DNA of 64,000 nucleotides. Origin: Permianibacter fluminis (lineage in GTDB: Bacteria > Pseudomonadota > Gammaproteobacteria > Enterobacterales > Permianibacteraceae). The stretch covers positions 372,001 through 436,000 of the forward strand of contig NZ_JABMEG010000001.1 of assembly GCF_013179735.1 (NCBI RefSeq), written 5' to 3'. The notes beneath the pieces were generated by a model. The model was not told the DNA's origin. It saw only the letters and a program-made list of their open reading frames with translations, and made no database searches. A program made the position numbers and the translations under genes. Positions 53,173 through 61,702 of the stretch are shown in pieces; position 1 is the stretch's first letter; every line of letters begins with the position of its first letter.

Positions 53173-53739
53173 ATGAACAGCGAATTGACCATCAGCCTGC
53201 CGGGCTGGGTTCGCGACGAGGTCGATTTTGGCCAGCGCTATCCGGATGATCCGTCCCGCATGGCGCTGGCCGTGCAGCTGGCTCGCCGCAATGTGGAACA
53301 GGACAGCGGTGGCCCGTTCGGCGCGGCCATCTTTGATCAGCATAGCGGTGAGCTGCTCAGCGTTGGGGTCAACCGGGTGGTGCCGCTGCACAACTGCACA
53401 CTGCATGCCGAAATGCTGGCGTTCATGTTTGCCCAGCAGCGGGTCGGCAGCCACAGCCTGAATCAGCCGGGGCAACCATCGCGAACGCTTTACACCTCGT
53501 GCTCGCCCTGCGCGATGTGTCTAGGCGCCAGCCTGTGGAGCGGCGTCCGCCGCATTGTCATCGCCGCTCGGCGCGAAGATGCGCAGGCGATTGGCTTTGA
53601 AGAAGGCCCGGTGTTTCCGGCATCAGAACAGTATCTGCGCGAACGCGGCATGGTGATTGATCACGATGTTCTGCGCGACGAAGGCCGCGCCGTGCTGCAA
53701 CGTTATGCCGAGCTGGATCGGCTGCGCTACAACGGCTGA
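53173..53739 (+). CDS. Nucleoside deaminase (cytidine/deoxycytidylate deaminase fold)
   Basis: 188 residues with the zinc deaminase motifs 'TLHAEMLAFMF' (HAE, about 79-81) and 'TSCSPCAMCLGA' (PCxxC). The fold resembles guanine deaminase/tRNA adenosine deaminase relatives, and 'QDSGGPFGAAIFDQHSGELL' is typical of the nucleoside deaminase group. Substrate not assignable. ATG at 53173 lies after GGGAAACCGGGC. It is not part of an obvious operon: the repeat protein gene is divergent and trmB convergent. Confidence 0.85.
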   Translation: MNSELTISLPGWVRDEVDFGQRYPDDPSRMALAVQLARRNVEQDSGGPFGAAIFDQHSGELLSVGVNRVVPLHNCTLHAEMLAFMFAQQRVGSHSLNQPGQPSRTLYTSCSPCAMCLGASLWSGVRRIVIAARREDAQAIGFEEGPVFPASEQYLRERGMVIDHDVLRDEGRAVLQRYAELDRLRYNG

Positions 53740-53792
53740 ACGCAATCATGGCGGCGACGCCACGCAGCGTTCGCTTTAGCCGCGGCAGTTAC

Positions 53793-54515
53793 TCAGCTAA
53801 TGCGCCGGTACATCAAATCCCAGACACCATGACCGAGCCGATGACCGCGGGCTTCGAACTTGGTCAGTGGCCGTGAAGTCGGCCGTGGCACGTAATCACC
53901 GGTGGCGGATTCGTTCTGATAACCCTCGGCGACATTCATCACATCACGCATGTGCTCGGCGTAATTTTCCCAGTCGGTGGCCATGTGAAAGATGCCGCCG
54001 ATTTTCAGTTTCCGGCGCATCAACTGGGCAAATTCCGTCTGGACAATGCGGCGCTTGTGGTGGCGCGCTTTCGGCCACGGATCGGGAAAGAACAATTGCA
54101 CCCGCTTGAACACACCATCGGCCAAACAGCGGTTCAGCACCTCGATGGCGTCTTCTTCATACACCCGCAGATTGGTCACTTTTGCCGTTTGCGCCGCGGT
54201 CAGGCAGGCGCCAACGCCGGGACGATGCACTTCGATGCCGAGGAAATTGATTTCGGGATGGGCGCTGGCCTGTTGCACCAATGATTGGCCCATGCCAAAA
54301 CCGATTTCCAACCAGGTGGGATGGTCATTGCCAAACCAGTCGGACAGGGCGATGGGGCCGTCGGCAACGTGGCGCCCCCATTGCGGCAGCAGCATGTCGA
54401 TTGCGGCTTTCTGCCGATCGGTGAACCGACCTTCACGGCGAACAAAGCTACGGATGTGGCGCAGCGGGCGGCGATCTTCGGTGCGGGCGATATCGGAATT
54501 ATCGGTGGGTGCCAT
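53793..54515 (-). CDS. trmB: tRNA (guanine-46-N7)-methyltransferase TrmB
   Basis: 240-residue SAM-dependent enzyme making m7G46 in the tRNA variable loop. '[20 protein letters not shown]', '[15 protein letters not shown]' (SAM site) , '[15 protein letters not shown]', '[20 protein letters not shown]' and '[17 protein letters not shown]' are diagnostic. Length is normal. thiG lies upstream on the same strand across a REP pair, the usual thiS-thiG-trmB order in related genomes. Confidence 0.96.
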   Translation of the reverse strand: MAPTDNSDIARTEDRRPLRHIRSFVRREGRFTDRQKAAIDMLLPQWGRHVADGPIALSDWFGNDHPTWLEIGFGMGQSLVQQASAHPEINFLGIEVHRPGVGACLTAAQTAKVTNLRVYEEDAIEVLNRCLADGVFKRVQLFFPDPWPKARHHKRRIVQTEFAQLMRRKLKIGGIFHMATDWENYAEHMRDVMNVAEGYQNESATGDYVPRPTSRPLTKFEARGHRLGHGVWDLMYRRIS

Positions 54516-54530
54516 GATGTCATTGCGGTC

Positions 54531-54608
54531 CGTTCACCCTTAGCCTGTCGAAGGGTGAACTGAAAAGTCGAGAGCCCGTTCATGCTTCGACAAGCTCAGC
54601 ACGAACGG
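54531..54608. repeat. Inverted pair of REP-like palindromes
   Basis: GTTCACCCT...AGGGTGAAC (54532-54560) and CCGTTC...GAACGG (54576-54608) share the core CTTCGACAAGCTCAG/CTTCGACAGGCTAAG in opposite orientation. This is the common REP motif of many Proteobacteria, here as a head-to-head pair between trmB and thiG. Confidence 0.82.
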
Positions 54609-54631
54609 TGTCGGGTTAGGCTAAAGCTCGA

Positions 54632-55417
54632 TCAGAAAATCGTGCCGTCAATTGGCGATGACGCACTCGCATACAACTTGCGCGGCATCCGGCCGGCACG
54701 AAAGGCTTCGCGGCCCGCTTCGATCGCTTTGCGCATCGCACTCGCCATCAGCACCGGATCTTTCGCCGCGGCGATCGCAGTGTTCATCAGCACGCCGTCG
54801 CAGCCGAGTTCCATCGCGATGGCGGCATCGCTGGCAGTGCCGACGCCGGCGTCGACCAGAATCGGCACCTTGGCATTATCGAGAATCAGTTTGATGTTGT
54901 AGGGGTTGCGGATGCCGAGCCCGGAGCCGATTGGCGCGGCCAATGGCATCACAGCGATGCAACCGAGATCTTCGAGTTTTTTCGCGGTGATCGGATCATC
55001 GCTGGTATAGGCCATGACCTTGAAACCGTCCTTGACCAGTTTAGCAGCCGCTTTCAGTGTTTCCGGAATATCCGGATACAGGGTTTTCTGATCGCCGAGC
55101 ACTTCCAGTTTGACCAGATCGTGACCATCCAATAATTCGCGCGCCAACCGGCAGGTGCGCACGGCATCGTCAGCGGTGTAGCAACCGGCAGTGTTCGGCA
55201 AAATGGTGTATCGCGACGGCGGAATGACATCGAGCAGGTTCGGCTCGTTCGGGTTCTGGCCAATGTTGGTGCGGCGGATGGCAACGGTGACGATTTCAGC
55301 GCCGCTCGCTTCGATGGCGGCGCGCGTCTCGGCCAGATCCTTGTACTTGCCGGTGCCGACCAGCAGGCGCGAGTGATAGGTTTTGCCTGCCAGTACAAAC
55401 GAATCGGTCGTGCTCAT
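54632..55417 (-). CDS. thiG: Thiazole synthase ThiG
   Basis: 261-residue TIM-barrel enzyme forming the thiazole phosphate of thiamine from DXP, dehydroglycine and ThiS-thiocarboxylate. ATG at 55417 ([20 protein letters not shown]). Key parts: '[20 protein letters not shown]', '[11 protein letters not shown]', the catalytic Lys in 'LVKLEVLGD', '[18 protein letters not shown]' and '[17 protein letters not shown]'. Directly downstream of thiS on the same strand. Confidence 0.96.
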   Translation of the reverse strand: MSTTDSFVLAGKTYHSRLLVGTGKYKDLAETRAAIEASGAEIVTVAIRRTNIGQNPNEPNLLDVIPPSRYTILPNTAGCYTADDAVRTCRLARELLDGHDLVKLEVLGDQKTLYPDIPETLKAAAKLVKDGFKVMAYTSDDPITAKKLEDLGCIAVMPLAAPIGSGLGIRNPYNIKLILDNAKVPILVDAGVGTASDAAIAMELGCDGVLMNTAIAAAKDPVLMASAMRKAIEAGREAFRAGRMPRKLYASASSPIDGTIF

Positions 55418-55497
55418 CTGCGTTGCTGCTCCAGTGCAGGGTGACTGTGGCCAGTCACCGGAATTCGATGGGGAAACGGCTAATCGCCGGTACCGAC

Positions 55498-55698
55498 TCA
55501 ACCACCGCCGATGGCATGGACAATCTCGATACGATCACCCGGCTGCAGGCGCTGCTCGCCATGGCGCGATCGCGGCAGGATGTCGCCGTTCAGCTCGACC
55601 GCCACCCGCTTGCCGGCCAGTTGTTCACGGCTCAGCAAATCGGCGACGGTCAGGTCGGCTTCCAGCTCATGGGTTTGGCCATTCAGGACGATTTGCAT
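55498..55698 (-). CDS. thiS: Sulfur carrier protein ThiS
   Basis: 66-residue ubiquitin-fold sulfur carrier ending in IGGG, the Gly-Gly tail that is adenylated and converted to thiocarboxylate. '[20 protein letters not shown]', '[20 protein letters not shown]' and '[16 protein letters not shown]' match the family. An open frame extends upstream of ATG 55698, but family length fixes this start. thiG starts 80 nt downstream. No TPP riboswitch was recognised in the upstream region. Confidence 0.93.
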   Translation of the reverse strand: MQIVLNGQTHELEADLTVADLLSREQLAGKRVAVELNGDILPRSRHGEQRLQPGDRIEIVHAIGGG

Positions 55699-56001
55699 GG
55701 GACGGACGGGACAGCCAGCTGGCGTAGCGGTTCGGGGGCCTGGCATGATACCAGCGTCGGCAGTGCGGTCGAAGCGCGGGCGATGTCGGGATCTTTTACA
55801 GCTACCACCCGGGCGAACACCGACCGGGCCGCGCAAACCGCTGATCTCTCGGCGTTTGCCGATCATGGCACGGCACATGCTTTTACAGGTCAGCCATAGA
55901 TATAAACGCTCCCGAGCGTGACACCGACGTACGCGCAGCAAGCGCGATGACAGCCCCGCTCCGCAGTGGGGCACCCTGTAGGGAAACAAAGGCGTATTCG
56001 C
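55699..56001. other. Divergent promoter region between thiS and the GYWKTH cluster
   Basis: No gene is supported. It should hold promoters for leftward thiSG and for the rightward four-gene cluster. Near the right end (about 55950-55980) the CCCCGCTCC / GGGGCACC and CCCTG / AGGG stretches can form small stems. I see no TPP riboswitch consensus. Confidence 0.5.
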
Positions 56002-56604
56002 ATGAGCGACCAGATCAAGCCTGTAGCGGGCACTCAAGACGCTGCCACCCCAGCCGAACTGAACGGAGCCGAGCCGGCCCCGACCAATACCCGCCGTAAC
56101 CTGCTGCTGGGCGCCCTGGCGACCCCGGTGTTGATGGCAGTGGCCTCCAAGCCGGTGCTGGCCGGTCAGCTGTGCGCGCCATCGGGCTTTGCCTCAGGCA
56201 ATACCTCGGCGGTGGACAACCCTTCCGCCTGCAACGGTCTGTCGCCGGGCTACTGGAAAACCCATTCCAACTGGCCGTCGCCGTACACCCCCAACCAGAA
56301 ATTCCACAGCGTGTTTGCCGGCAACTACTTCGGCACCAAAACCATGCTGCAAGTGCTGAGCACCGGCGGTGGCGGCCTGCAGATGCTGGGCCGGCATTGC
56401 GTTGGCAGCTTGCTGAACGCGGCGCTCGGTCCGCTCGGTTATGTGATGACCGAAGAAGAAGTCAAAGCCATCTGGGCGCAATGCGTCGCGACGGCACCAA
56501 GCTCGGTCTATGTCACCGGCACCGGCGTCACCATGACGCTGGCCGATCTCGACGAGTTCTTCAACGCCACGTACCATCAGAACATGCTGGCCTATTACAA
56601 CTAA
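56002..56604 (+). CDS. Exported GYWKTH-motif protein preceding the HPr-rel-A genes
   Basis: 200 residues. After a Pro/Ala-rich N-terminus comes a twin-arginine-like signal: RRNLLLG (31-37), a hydrophobic stretch and KPVLAG at about residue 55. The mature part has four cysteines (about 58, 77 and two later) and the motif SPGYWKTHSNWPSPYTP (81-97), a type found in many secreted or surface proteins of unknown role. The C-terminal half is mostly helical. Six bases after its stop, the PqqD-like gene starts, so it is the first gene of a four-gene cluster. I infer it is the exported partner, perhaps a substrate, of the system. No family name is certain. Confidence 0.75.
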   Translation: MSDQIKPVAGTQDAATPAELNGAEPAPTNTRRNLLLGALATPVLMAVASKPVLAGQLCAPSGFASGNTSAVDNPSACNGLSPGYWKTHSNWPSPYTPNQKFHSVFAGNYFGTKTMLQVLSTGGGGLQMLGRHCVGSLLNAALGPLGYVMTEEEVKAIWAQCVATAPSSVYVTGTGVTMTLADLDEFFNATYHQNMLAYYN

Positions 56605-56610
56605 GGCAGA

Positions 56611-56952
56611 GTGATTCTGACCACGTATCTGGTCACCCCCGGTTTGAAAACAGCAGCGCTCCACGGAGCGCTGCTTGTTTTTCATCCTGGCTCCGGCGCC
56701 ACCGTCGCCCTGACCGACAACCTGTTGGCCGCGTTCACGGCGCTGATGCGCCGTAGCGCCACACGTGCGGAATTGCTGTCCGTTCTGGCTGGCGAATTGC
56801 CGGCCGAACAGGCCGATGCCCTGCTCGATGATTGCCTGCGCCTGCTGCGCCAGCAGCAGCTCATCTGCCGGCTCGATGCGCCAGTTGATGGTGCCACTAC
56901 CGTCAGCGCAAACCGCGCGGCCATTCCCCCGACCACACCGGCGGCGCCATGA
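56611..56952 (+). CDS. PqqD family peptide chaperone, HPr-rel-A system
   Basis: 113 residues from a GTG start, with AAGG six bases upstream. It resembles PqqD-like RiPP recognition elements: a short winged-helix fold with 'GALLVFHPGSGATVALTDNL', 'LLAAFTALMRR' and 'ALLDDCLRLLRQQQLIC'. PqqD-type proteins bind leader peptides for peptide-modifying enzymes. The stop overlaps the next start by four bases (ATGA). Gene size and context fit the TIGRFAM HPr-rel-A PqqD group. C-terminal 20 residues are Ala/Pro/Thr-rich. Confidence 0.82.
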   Translation: MILTTYLVTPGLKTAALHGALLVFHPGSGATVALTDNLLAAFTALMRRSATRAELLSVLAGELPAEQADALLDDCLRLLRQQQLICRLDAPVDGATTVSANRAAIPPTTPAAP

Positions 56953-57902
56953 AACTGGCCGAGCTTCCCTATGGCCAATTTCGCCGACGGCTGGCCGGTG
57001 CCGGCATCACGCTGGCGCTGGCACCGTATCGCGCCCATATCCGCACCTCGCTGCGCCGCGCCGCCGACGGCATTTACGCGCTGTACGGCGAGTACTCCGT
57101 GATCGAAAACGAAGCCTGTCCGGATTTCCGGGTGGCGGTGACCGCGCCATTCTTGCGACGCTGGTGGCGGCCGCAGGTACAGTTTCTGTTCGACGGGTTC
57201 GCGCCGTTCAAGCCGCTGCCAGCGGATCAGGCTCATGCGATGTTCGAATGGGGTCTGAACTGGTGTGTCGGCAATCTCGACCACACCCGGGTAATTCTGC
57301 ACGCCGCAGTGCTGGAGCGGGCCGGCCGGGCGCTGATCCTGCCCGGCGAACCGGGCGCCGGCAAAAGCACGCTGACGGCCGCACTGTGCCAGCAAGGCTT
57401 TCGCCTGCTGTCCGATGAGCTCTGTTTGATCGACCCGGCGACGCTGGCCATCACCCCGGTGCCGCGCCCGGTCAGCCTGAAAAACGCCTCGATTCCGTTG
57501 ATTCAGGTGCGCTACCCGAATGCGCAGTTCAGCCAGGCCGCCCGCGACACCCTGAAAGGCACCGTCGCCCATATGCAGCCACCGTCGGATGCCGTTTTGC
57601 GCGGTGAGCAAGCGGCCCTGCCCGGCTTCATCGTGTTTCCGCGCTACGTCGCCGGCAGCGCCACCGACTGGCAAACCGTGCCGCGCCATGTCGCGGTGCT
57701 GCGCTGTGTCGAACAGAGTTTCAATTACAGTCTGCACGGCGAAACCGGCTTCCACACGCTGGTGGAGTTGGCCCGCGCCAGCCATTGCCACAGCCTGCAC
57801 TACAGCCAGCTCGATGATGCCATTCCGCTGTTGCAGCAGACGCTGGACCACTGGACCGTACCACCGGCAGCGGCTGCCGAATCTGGCGAGCCAACCGCAT
57901 GA
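56949..57902 (+). CDS. HprK-related kinase A
   Basis: 317 residues. A P-loop, ILPGEPGAGKSTLTAALC (about 131-148), and 'FRLLSDELCLIDPATLAITP' resemble HPr kinase/phosphatase. Here there is no HPr partner, so the protein belongs to the HprK-related family A, whose substrate is unknown. N-terminal 130 residues are specific to this family. Overlaps both neighbours by four bases. The set PqqD-like + HprK-related A + nucleotidyltransferase is the HPr-rel-A system of TIGRFAMs. Confidence 0.88.
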   Translation: MKLAELPYGQFRRRLAGAGITLALAPYRAHIRTSLRRAADGIYALYGEYSVIENEACPDFRVAVTAPFLRRWWRPQVQFLFDGFAPFKPLPADQAHAMFEWGLNWCVGNLDHTRVILHAAVLERAGRALILPGEPGAGKSTLTAALCQQGFRLLSDELCLIDPATLAITPVPRPVSLKNASIPLIQVRYPNAQFSQAARDTLKGTVAHMQPPSDAVLRGEQAALPGFIVFPRYVAGSATDWQTVPRHVAVLRCVEQSFNYSLHGETGFHTLVELARASHCHSLHYSQLDDAIPLLQQTLDHWTVPPAAAAESGEPTA

Positions 57903-58993
57903 GCGCGCTGCCACTGGTCGATGCCCTGCTGAACCCGGCCGTTTGCGCCGAGTGGTCGCTGGCGCACTGGGATGCTGCACTCCGGCAAGCCCGCAGTAGT
58001 CGCTTACTGCCGTCGCTCGCCCTGAAAATTCCTGAAAAGCTATTGCCCGACCATGCGCCGGTCCAGCGCGCTGTTGCAACCGCCAAAGTCAGTGCGGCAG
58101 CCACCGCCAACCGGATGCGCTGGGAAATTGATCAGCTGGTGCCGGCCCTGAACCGGGTCGGGGTCAAACCGCTGCTGCTGAAAGGCGCGGCCTACCTGGC
58201 CCATGGCCTGCCTGCCAGCCGCGGCCGGCTGTTTTCCGATATCGACCTGCTGGTGCCCCGCGAACGGTTGGCTGCCGTCGAAGACAGCCTGCGCTACGCC
58301 GGTTATGTCGGCACCCATCTCGATGCCTACGACCAGCGCTACTACCGCCAGTGGATGCACGAGCTGCCGCCGCTGCAGCACATGCAGCGGCTGATCACGC
58401 TCGATGTGCACCACAACATCCTGCCGCTGACCGCGCGCGCCAAACCCTCGGCCGAACAGCTGTTTGCCCATGCCGTGCCGGTCGCCGGCACACCGTTCTG
58501 GGCGCTGTCCCCGGTCGACATGGTGCTGCACAGCATCTGCCACTTGTTCTACGACGGCGAGTGGGATCATGCGCTGCGCGATCTCTGGGACATCCACCAA
58601 CTGCTGAACCACTTCGGCGCCGATCCGGAGTTCTGGGCCGCGCTGCCCGGGCGAGCCATCACTCTCGATTTGCAACGGCCGCTGGCCTACGCATTGGAAG
58701 TGCTGAGCGAGCTCTTCGACACCGCCATTCCGGCCAGCACCCGCCGCGCCAGCGCCGCAGCGCTACCGGCCAGCGGCGCCGGATTCATGCGGGTGCTGTT
58801 TCTGGCGGCGCTGCGACCGGACAATCCAAGCTGCCATCGTCGGCGCGATGATCTGGCCCGGTTTGCGCTCTATGTCCGTGGCCATTACCTGCGGATGCCA
58901 CCGCATCTGTTGCTGCCGCATCTGCTCCGCAAGGCGCTGCGCCGCGACGATGACCACGCCGACAGCGATACCGACGATCGGAAACAACGCTGA
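57899..58993 (+). CDS. Nucleotidyltransferase family protein, HPr-rel-A system
   Basis: 364 residues of the PF14907-type nucleotidyltransferase family. Motifs: 'VKPLLLKGAAYLAHGLPASR' and 'RLFSDIDLLVPRE', with the DxD metal pair (about 114-116), then 'LDVHHNILPL' and 'DMVLHSICHLFYDGEWDHAL'. Probably transfers an NMP to a protein or small molecule. Starts on the ATGA overlap with the kinase gene. The C-terminal 25 residues are charged, Asp/Arg-rich. It closes the four-gene cluster. Confidence 0.85.
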   Translation: MSALPLVDALLNPAVCAEWSLAHWDAALRQARSSRLLPSLALKIPEKLLPDHAPVQRAVATAKVSAAATANRMRWEIDQLVPALNRVGVKPLLLKGAAYLAHGLPASRGRLFSDIDLLVPRERLAAVEDSLRYAGYVGTHLDAYDQRYYRQWMHELPPLQHMQRLITLDVHHNILPLTARAKPSAEQLFAHAVPVAGTPFWALSPVDMVLHSICHLFYDGEWDHALRDLWDIHQLLNHFGADPEFWAALPGRAITLDLQRPLAYALEVLSELFDTAIPASTRRASAAALPASGAGFMRVLFLAALRPDNPSCHRRRDDLARFALYVRGHYLRMPPHLLLPHLLRKALRRDDDHADSDTDDRKQR

Positions 58994-59331
58994 GCGGCGT
59001 CGTCGCTCGAGTTCAGAACAGCTCCCGCCGGGTTTGGTGGCGCAGAGTGGCCCCCGGATTCCGCTGCGCTGCATCCGGGCTACAACCGAACTACATTCGG
59101 GTTATCTCGGCGATCAGCAGGCGACATGCGAACGGCGACCGCGCCTCATCAGGCAGCGCGACTCGCCGGTCGCCACCGCCTTGTCGGCACCACAGCGGGC
59201 GATGCTCCGGCGATTTTGCCCGCCGTCTGAGCGTATGCCGCTACAATCCCGTTCATCCCTGACGCCATCGGCGTCGGCCGGCGCTGTCTGTTGCGACAGT
59301 CGCTGCGCCTGAAAATCAGGACCGTTCCGCA
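58994..59331. repeat. Gene-free gap containing a REP-like palindrome
   Basis: No gene supported. CCCGGAT (59053-59059) and ATCCGGG (59073-59079) flank GCTGCGCTGC, followed by CTACAA: a REP-type element common in Proteobacteria. It may serve as the end of the four-gene cluster. Confidence 0.6.
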
Positions 59332-59976
59332 ATGGTGGAAGTGCTTGCCAACCCGTCCCAGTCGAACCCTAGCGGCCAGTTTTTCGGCTGGCGCGAATGG
59401 GCCGCGCTGCCGCAACTGCGCATCAAGCGGCTGCGGGTCAAGATCGACACCGGTGCGCGCACCTCGGCGCTGCACGCGTTTGAAGTGCTGCCATTCGAAC
59501 GCAACGGCCAACCCTGGGTGCGTTTTGGTTTGCACCTGTCGCGCAAGCACGGCGAATTGGCGCACTGGTGCGAAGCGCCGATGCTGGATCGGCGCGTGGT
59601 CACCGACTCCGGCGGCCACGCCGAAGAGCGCTATGTGATCGCCAGCACCATCGTTTTTGGCAACGCGCACTGGCCGCTGGCAATCACGCTGACCAATCGC
59701 GACACCATGCGTTATCGCATGCTGGTCGGCCGCTCCGGCTTGCCACTCGATGCGCAAGTGCTGCCGCATCACGCCTGGCTGCAAGGCCAACCCAGTTACG
59801 ACAAGCAGGCGTTTCGTACCGGTGGCAGCACCGGTGTTAACACCGATCGCAACGCCGTTGGCAACACCGAACCCGGCGCCACAACTGCCAGCCACAAAAC
59901 CGACAGCACACGGGCAAGCAACACGCTGGCAACAGCCGAGCGCGCCGCGACCCGCAACGCCGACAAAAACGCCTGA
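59332..59976 (+). CDS. RimK-associated ATP-dependent zinc protease/retropepsin-like protein
   Basis: 214 residues. The first 150 are the RimB/YPO-type retropepsin-like fold (PF05618, 'ATP-dependent zinc protease'): 'FGWREWAALPQLRIKRLRVK' and 'IDTGARTSALHAFEV' with the aspartic Asp-Thr-Gly, and 'YRMLVGRSGLPLDAQVLP'. The family sits next to rimK in many proteobacteria and is thought to act on glutamylated S6. The last 55 residues are a Thr/Asn/Ala-rich disordered tail, not typical. rimK follows after 18 nt. Confidence 0.88.
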   Translation: MVEVLANPSQSNPSGQFFGWREWAALPQLRIKRLRVKIDTGARTSALHAFEVLPFERNGQPWVRFGLHLSRKHGELAHWCEAPMLDRRVVTDSGGHAEERYVIASTIVFGNAHWPLAITLTNRDTMRYRMLVGRSGLPLDAQVLPHHAWLQGQPSYDKQAFRTGGSTGVNTDRNAVGNTEPGATTASHKTDSTRASNTLATAERAATRNADKNA

Positions 59977-59994
59977 CCGGACCCCGAGATCACC

Positions 59995-60900
59995 ATGAGA
60001 ATTTGCGTACTGTCGCGAAATCCCCGCCTGTATTCGACCTACCGACTGGTCGAAGCGGCGGACAAACGCGGCCACGAAATCGAAGTGCTGGATACGCTTC
60101 GCTGCACGATGAACGTGGTCACCCACAAACCGACCATCCGCTACGGCGGCGAAGAGCTGAGCCGCTATGATGCGGTGATTCCACGCATCGGCGCCTCGAT
60201 CACCTTTTACGGCATGGCGGTGCTGCGCCAGTTTGAAATGATGGGCGTGTTCACCATGAACGAATCGGCCGCCATCGGCCGCGCCCGCGACAAATTGCGT
60301 TGCCTGCAAATGCTGGCGCGCGACGGCATCGGTTTGCCGATCACCGGTTTTGCCCACGCCCCCGACGATATTCCGGACGTGGTGAAAATGGTCGGCGGGC
60401 CGCCGCTGGTGATCAAACTGCTCGAAGGTACTCAGGGCATCGGCGTCGTGCTCGCCGAGACCCAAACCGCCGCCGAAAGCATGCTCGAGGCATTCTTGAG
60501 TCTCGATCAAAACATCATGGTGCAGGAATACATTCACGAAGCCGGGGGCGCCGATATCCGCTGCTTTGTCATCGACGGCGAAGTGGTCGCCGCGATGAAA
60601 CGGCAAGCCAAGGAAGGCGAGTTCCGCGCCAACCTGCACCGCGGCGGTCAAGCCACCGCCATCGACATTACCGACGAAGAACGCCACACCGCCATCGCCG
60701 CCGCCAAAGCGCTCGGCCTGCACGTCGCCGGCGTCGACATGATGCGCTCCTCGCGCGGCCCATTGGTGCTGGAAGTGAACGCCTCACCGGGGCTGGAAGG
60801 GATTGAACATGCCTCCGGCGTTGATATCGCCAGCAAGATGATTGCGTTTCTGGAGCGGCATATGGGGACGGATGCGGCGCGGAAGCGGAGCGAGGGTTAA
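59995..60900 (+). CDS. rimK: Ribosomal protein S6 glutamate ligase RimK
   Basis: 301-residue ATP-grasp ligase adding glutamates to the C-terminus of ribosomal protein S6 and, in some bacteria, making poly-alpha-glutamate. '[20 protein letters not shown]', '[18 protein letters not shown]', '[20 protein letters not shown]', '[20 protein letters not shown]' and '[20 protein letters not shown]' (metal-binding ENxN-like) are intact. Co-transcribed with the upstream protease-like gene. Confidence 0.95.
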   Translation: MRICVLSRNPRLYSTYRLVEAADKRGHEIEVLDTLRCTMNVVTHKPTIRYGGEELSRYDAVIPRIGASITFYGMAVLRQFEMMGVFTMNESAAIGRARDKLRCLQMLARDGIGLPITGFAHAPDDIPDVVKMVGGPPLVIKLLEGTQGIGVVLAETQTAAESMLEAFLSLDQNIMVQEYIHEAGGADIRCFVIDGEVVAAMKRQAKEGEFRANLHRGGQATAIDITDEERHTAIAAAKALGLHVAGVDMMRSSRGPLVLEVNASPGLEGIEHASGVDIASKMIAFLERHMGTDAARKRSEG

Positions 60901-60902
60901 AC

Positions 60903-61343
60903 ATGTGGCACAGCAGCTCAGCACTACGCATTGTTCTCTGTTGTACCGTCGCGGCGCGCTGCATCGTAGGTAACGCAACGGAAGTTTGCGAGTCTTCAGT
61001 GGGGGCATTTGTTAATGCCTTTGCGAACAGTGCATCGGTGCAAGCGGCTGCAATTCCTGAAAGTGTTGAATTTGGTCGATTAAATGAAGACGAGACTGGT
61101 TCTGGTTTTACATTGGATGTCAAAGTCTGGCCGAAAGACGAAATAAAGCTCTTTGAGTCAGGCTGGTTTCCGACGAAAGATGAGCGTGAACGGCTTGGGC
61201 TGACATTCGAGACCGTTCAGGAAAATGACGATGTTATTGTTGTTAAGCTTGAGAAATCCGACACTGACTATCTGATTCGTTATTTATTCCAAAGGAAACG
61301 CTCCTGTTACGTACTGACTGGAATTAACAATGAATCGCTGTAA
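60903..61343 (+). CDS. Orphan exported protein, hypothetical
   Basis: 146 residues; ATG follows the rimK stop by two bases. Signal peptide-like start (SALRIVLCCTVAARCIVGNA) and a soluble Asp/Glu-rich domain with 'FTLDVKVWPKDEIKLFESGW' and 'DTDYLIRYLFQRKRSCYVLT'. No family recognised. AT-richer than rimK. Two or more cysteines are present. A GTTAAAC at its left boundary looks like an attC end, but no matching partner was found downstream, so cassette status is not claimed. Confidence 0.6.
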   Translation: MWHSSSALRIVLCCTVAARCIVGNATEVCESSVGAFVNAFANSASVQAAAIPESVEFGRLNEDETGSGFTLDVKVWPKDEIKLFESGWFPTKDERERLGLTFETVQENDDVIVVKLEKSDTDYLIRYLFQRKRSCYVLTGINNESL

Positions 61344-61702
61344 TTTACTTATGGATACGGTCCTGTCTCAGAAGCTTTCTGGGCTCGCAGAAATCTTGCG
61401 CATCGATTGGACTCATTAACCGAAGGGCATTGTTCAGATTTGCCATCCTAGCTCGGTTTGTTAGGATGCTTGGTGGCGTGCTTGCAAGCATCAAGAATTA
61501 GCGCTCGCCTCAGGCTTCGCTCGGTGTTACCTGTACCGAGCGGCAATCACCCCCTCCCAGCCTCCCCCTTGGCAGGGGGAGGAGCCGTACAGTTCCCTCC
61601 CCTGCGAGGGGGAGGGGGAGGGCTAGGGTGGGAGCATTGTCGCGTTGCTCGTCCCTCGAGAACCGATTCCCCGCAGTTGAATGAAATGATTTGAGTTCAC
61701 AA
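61344..61702. repeat. Gene-free gap with two GC-rich hairpin repeats, copies 3 and 4
   Basis: CCTCCCCC / GGGGGAGG (61561-61582) and CCCTCCCC / GGGGGAGGG (61595-61616) stand 12 nt apart. They belong to the same family as the hairpins at 40.9, 42.4 and 62.7 kb. No coding frame is supported in this gap. Confidence 0.7.

Noticed and set aside
55699-56001. TPP riboswitch before thiS
   Set aside because: No CTGAGA or related THI-box stretch was found on the minus strand.
60896-61475. Possible third cassette around the orphan gene (GTTAAAC on the left, GTTAGGA on the right)
   Set aside because: The R'' that GTTAAAC would need (GTTTAAC) is absent and the right-hand arms do not pair with attC spacing.
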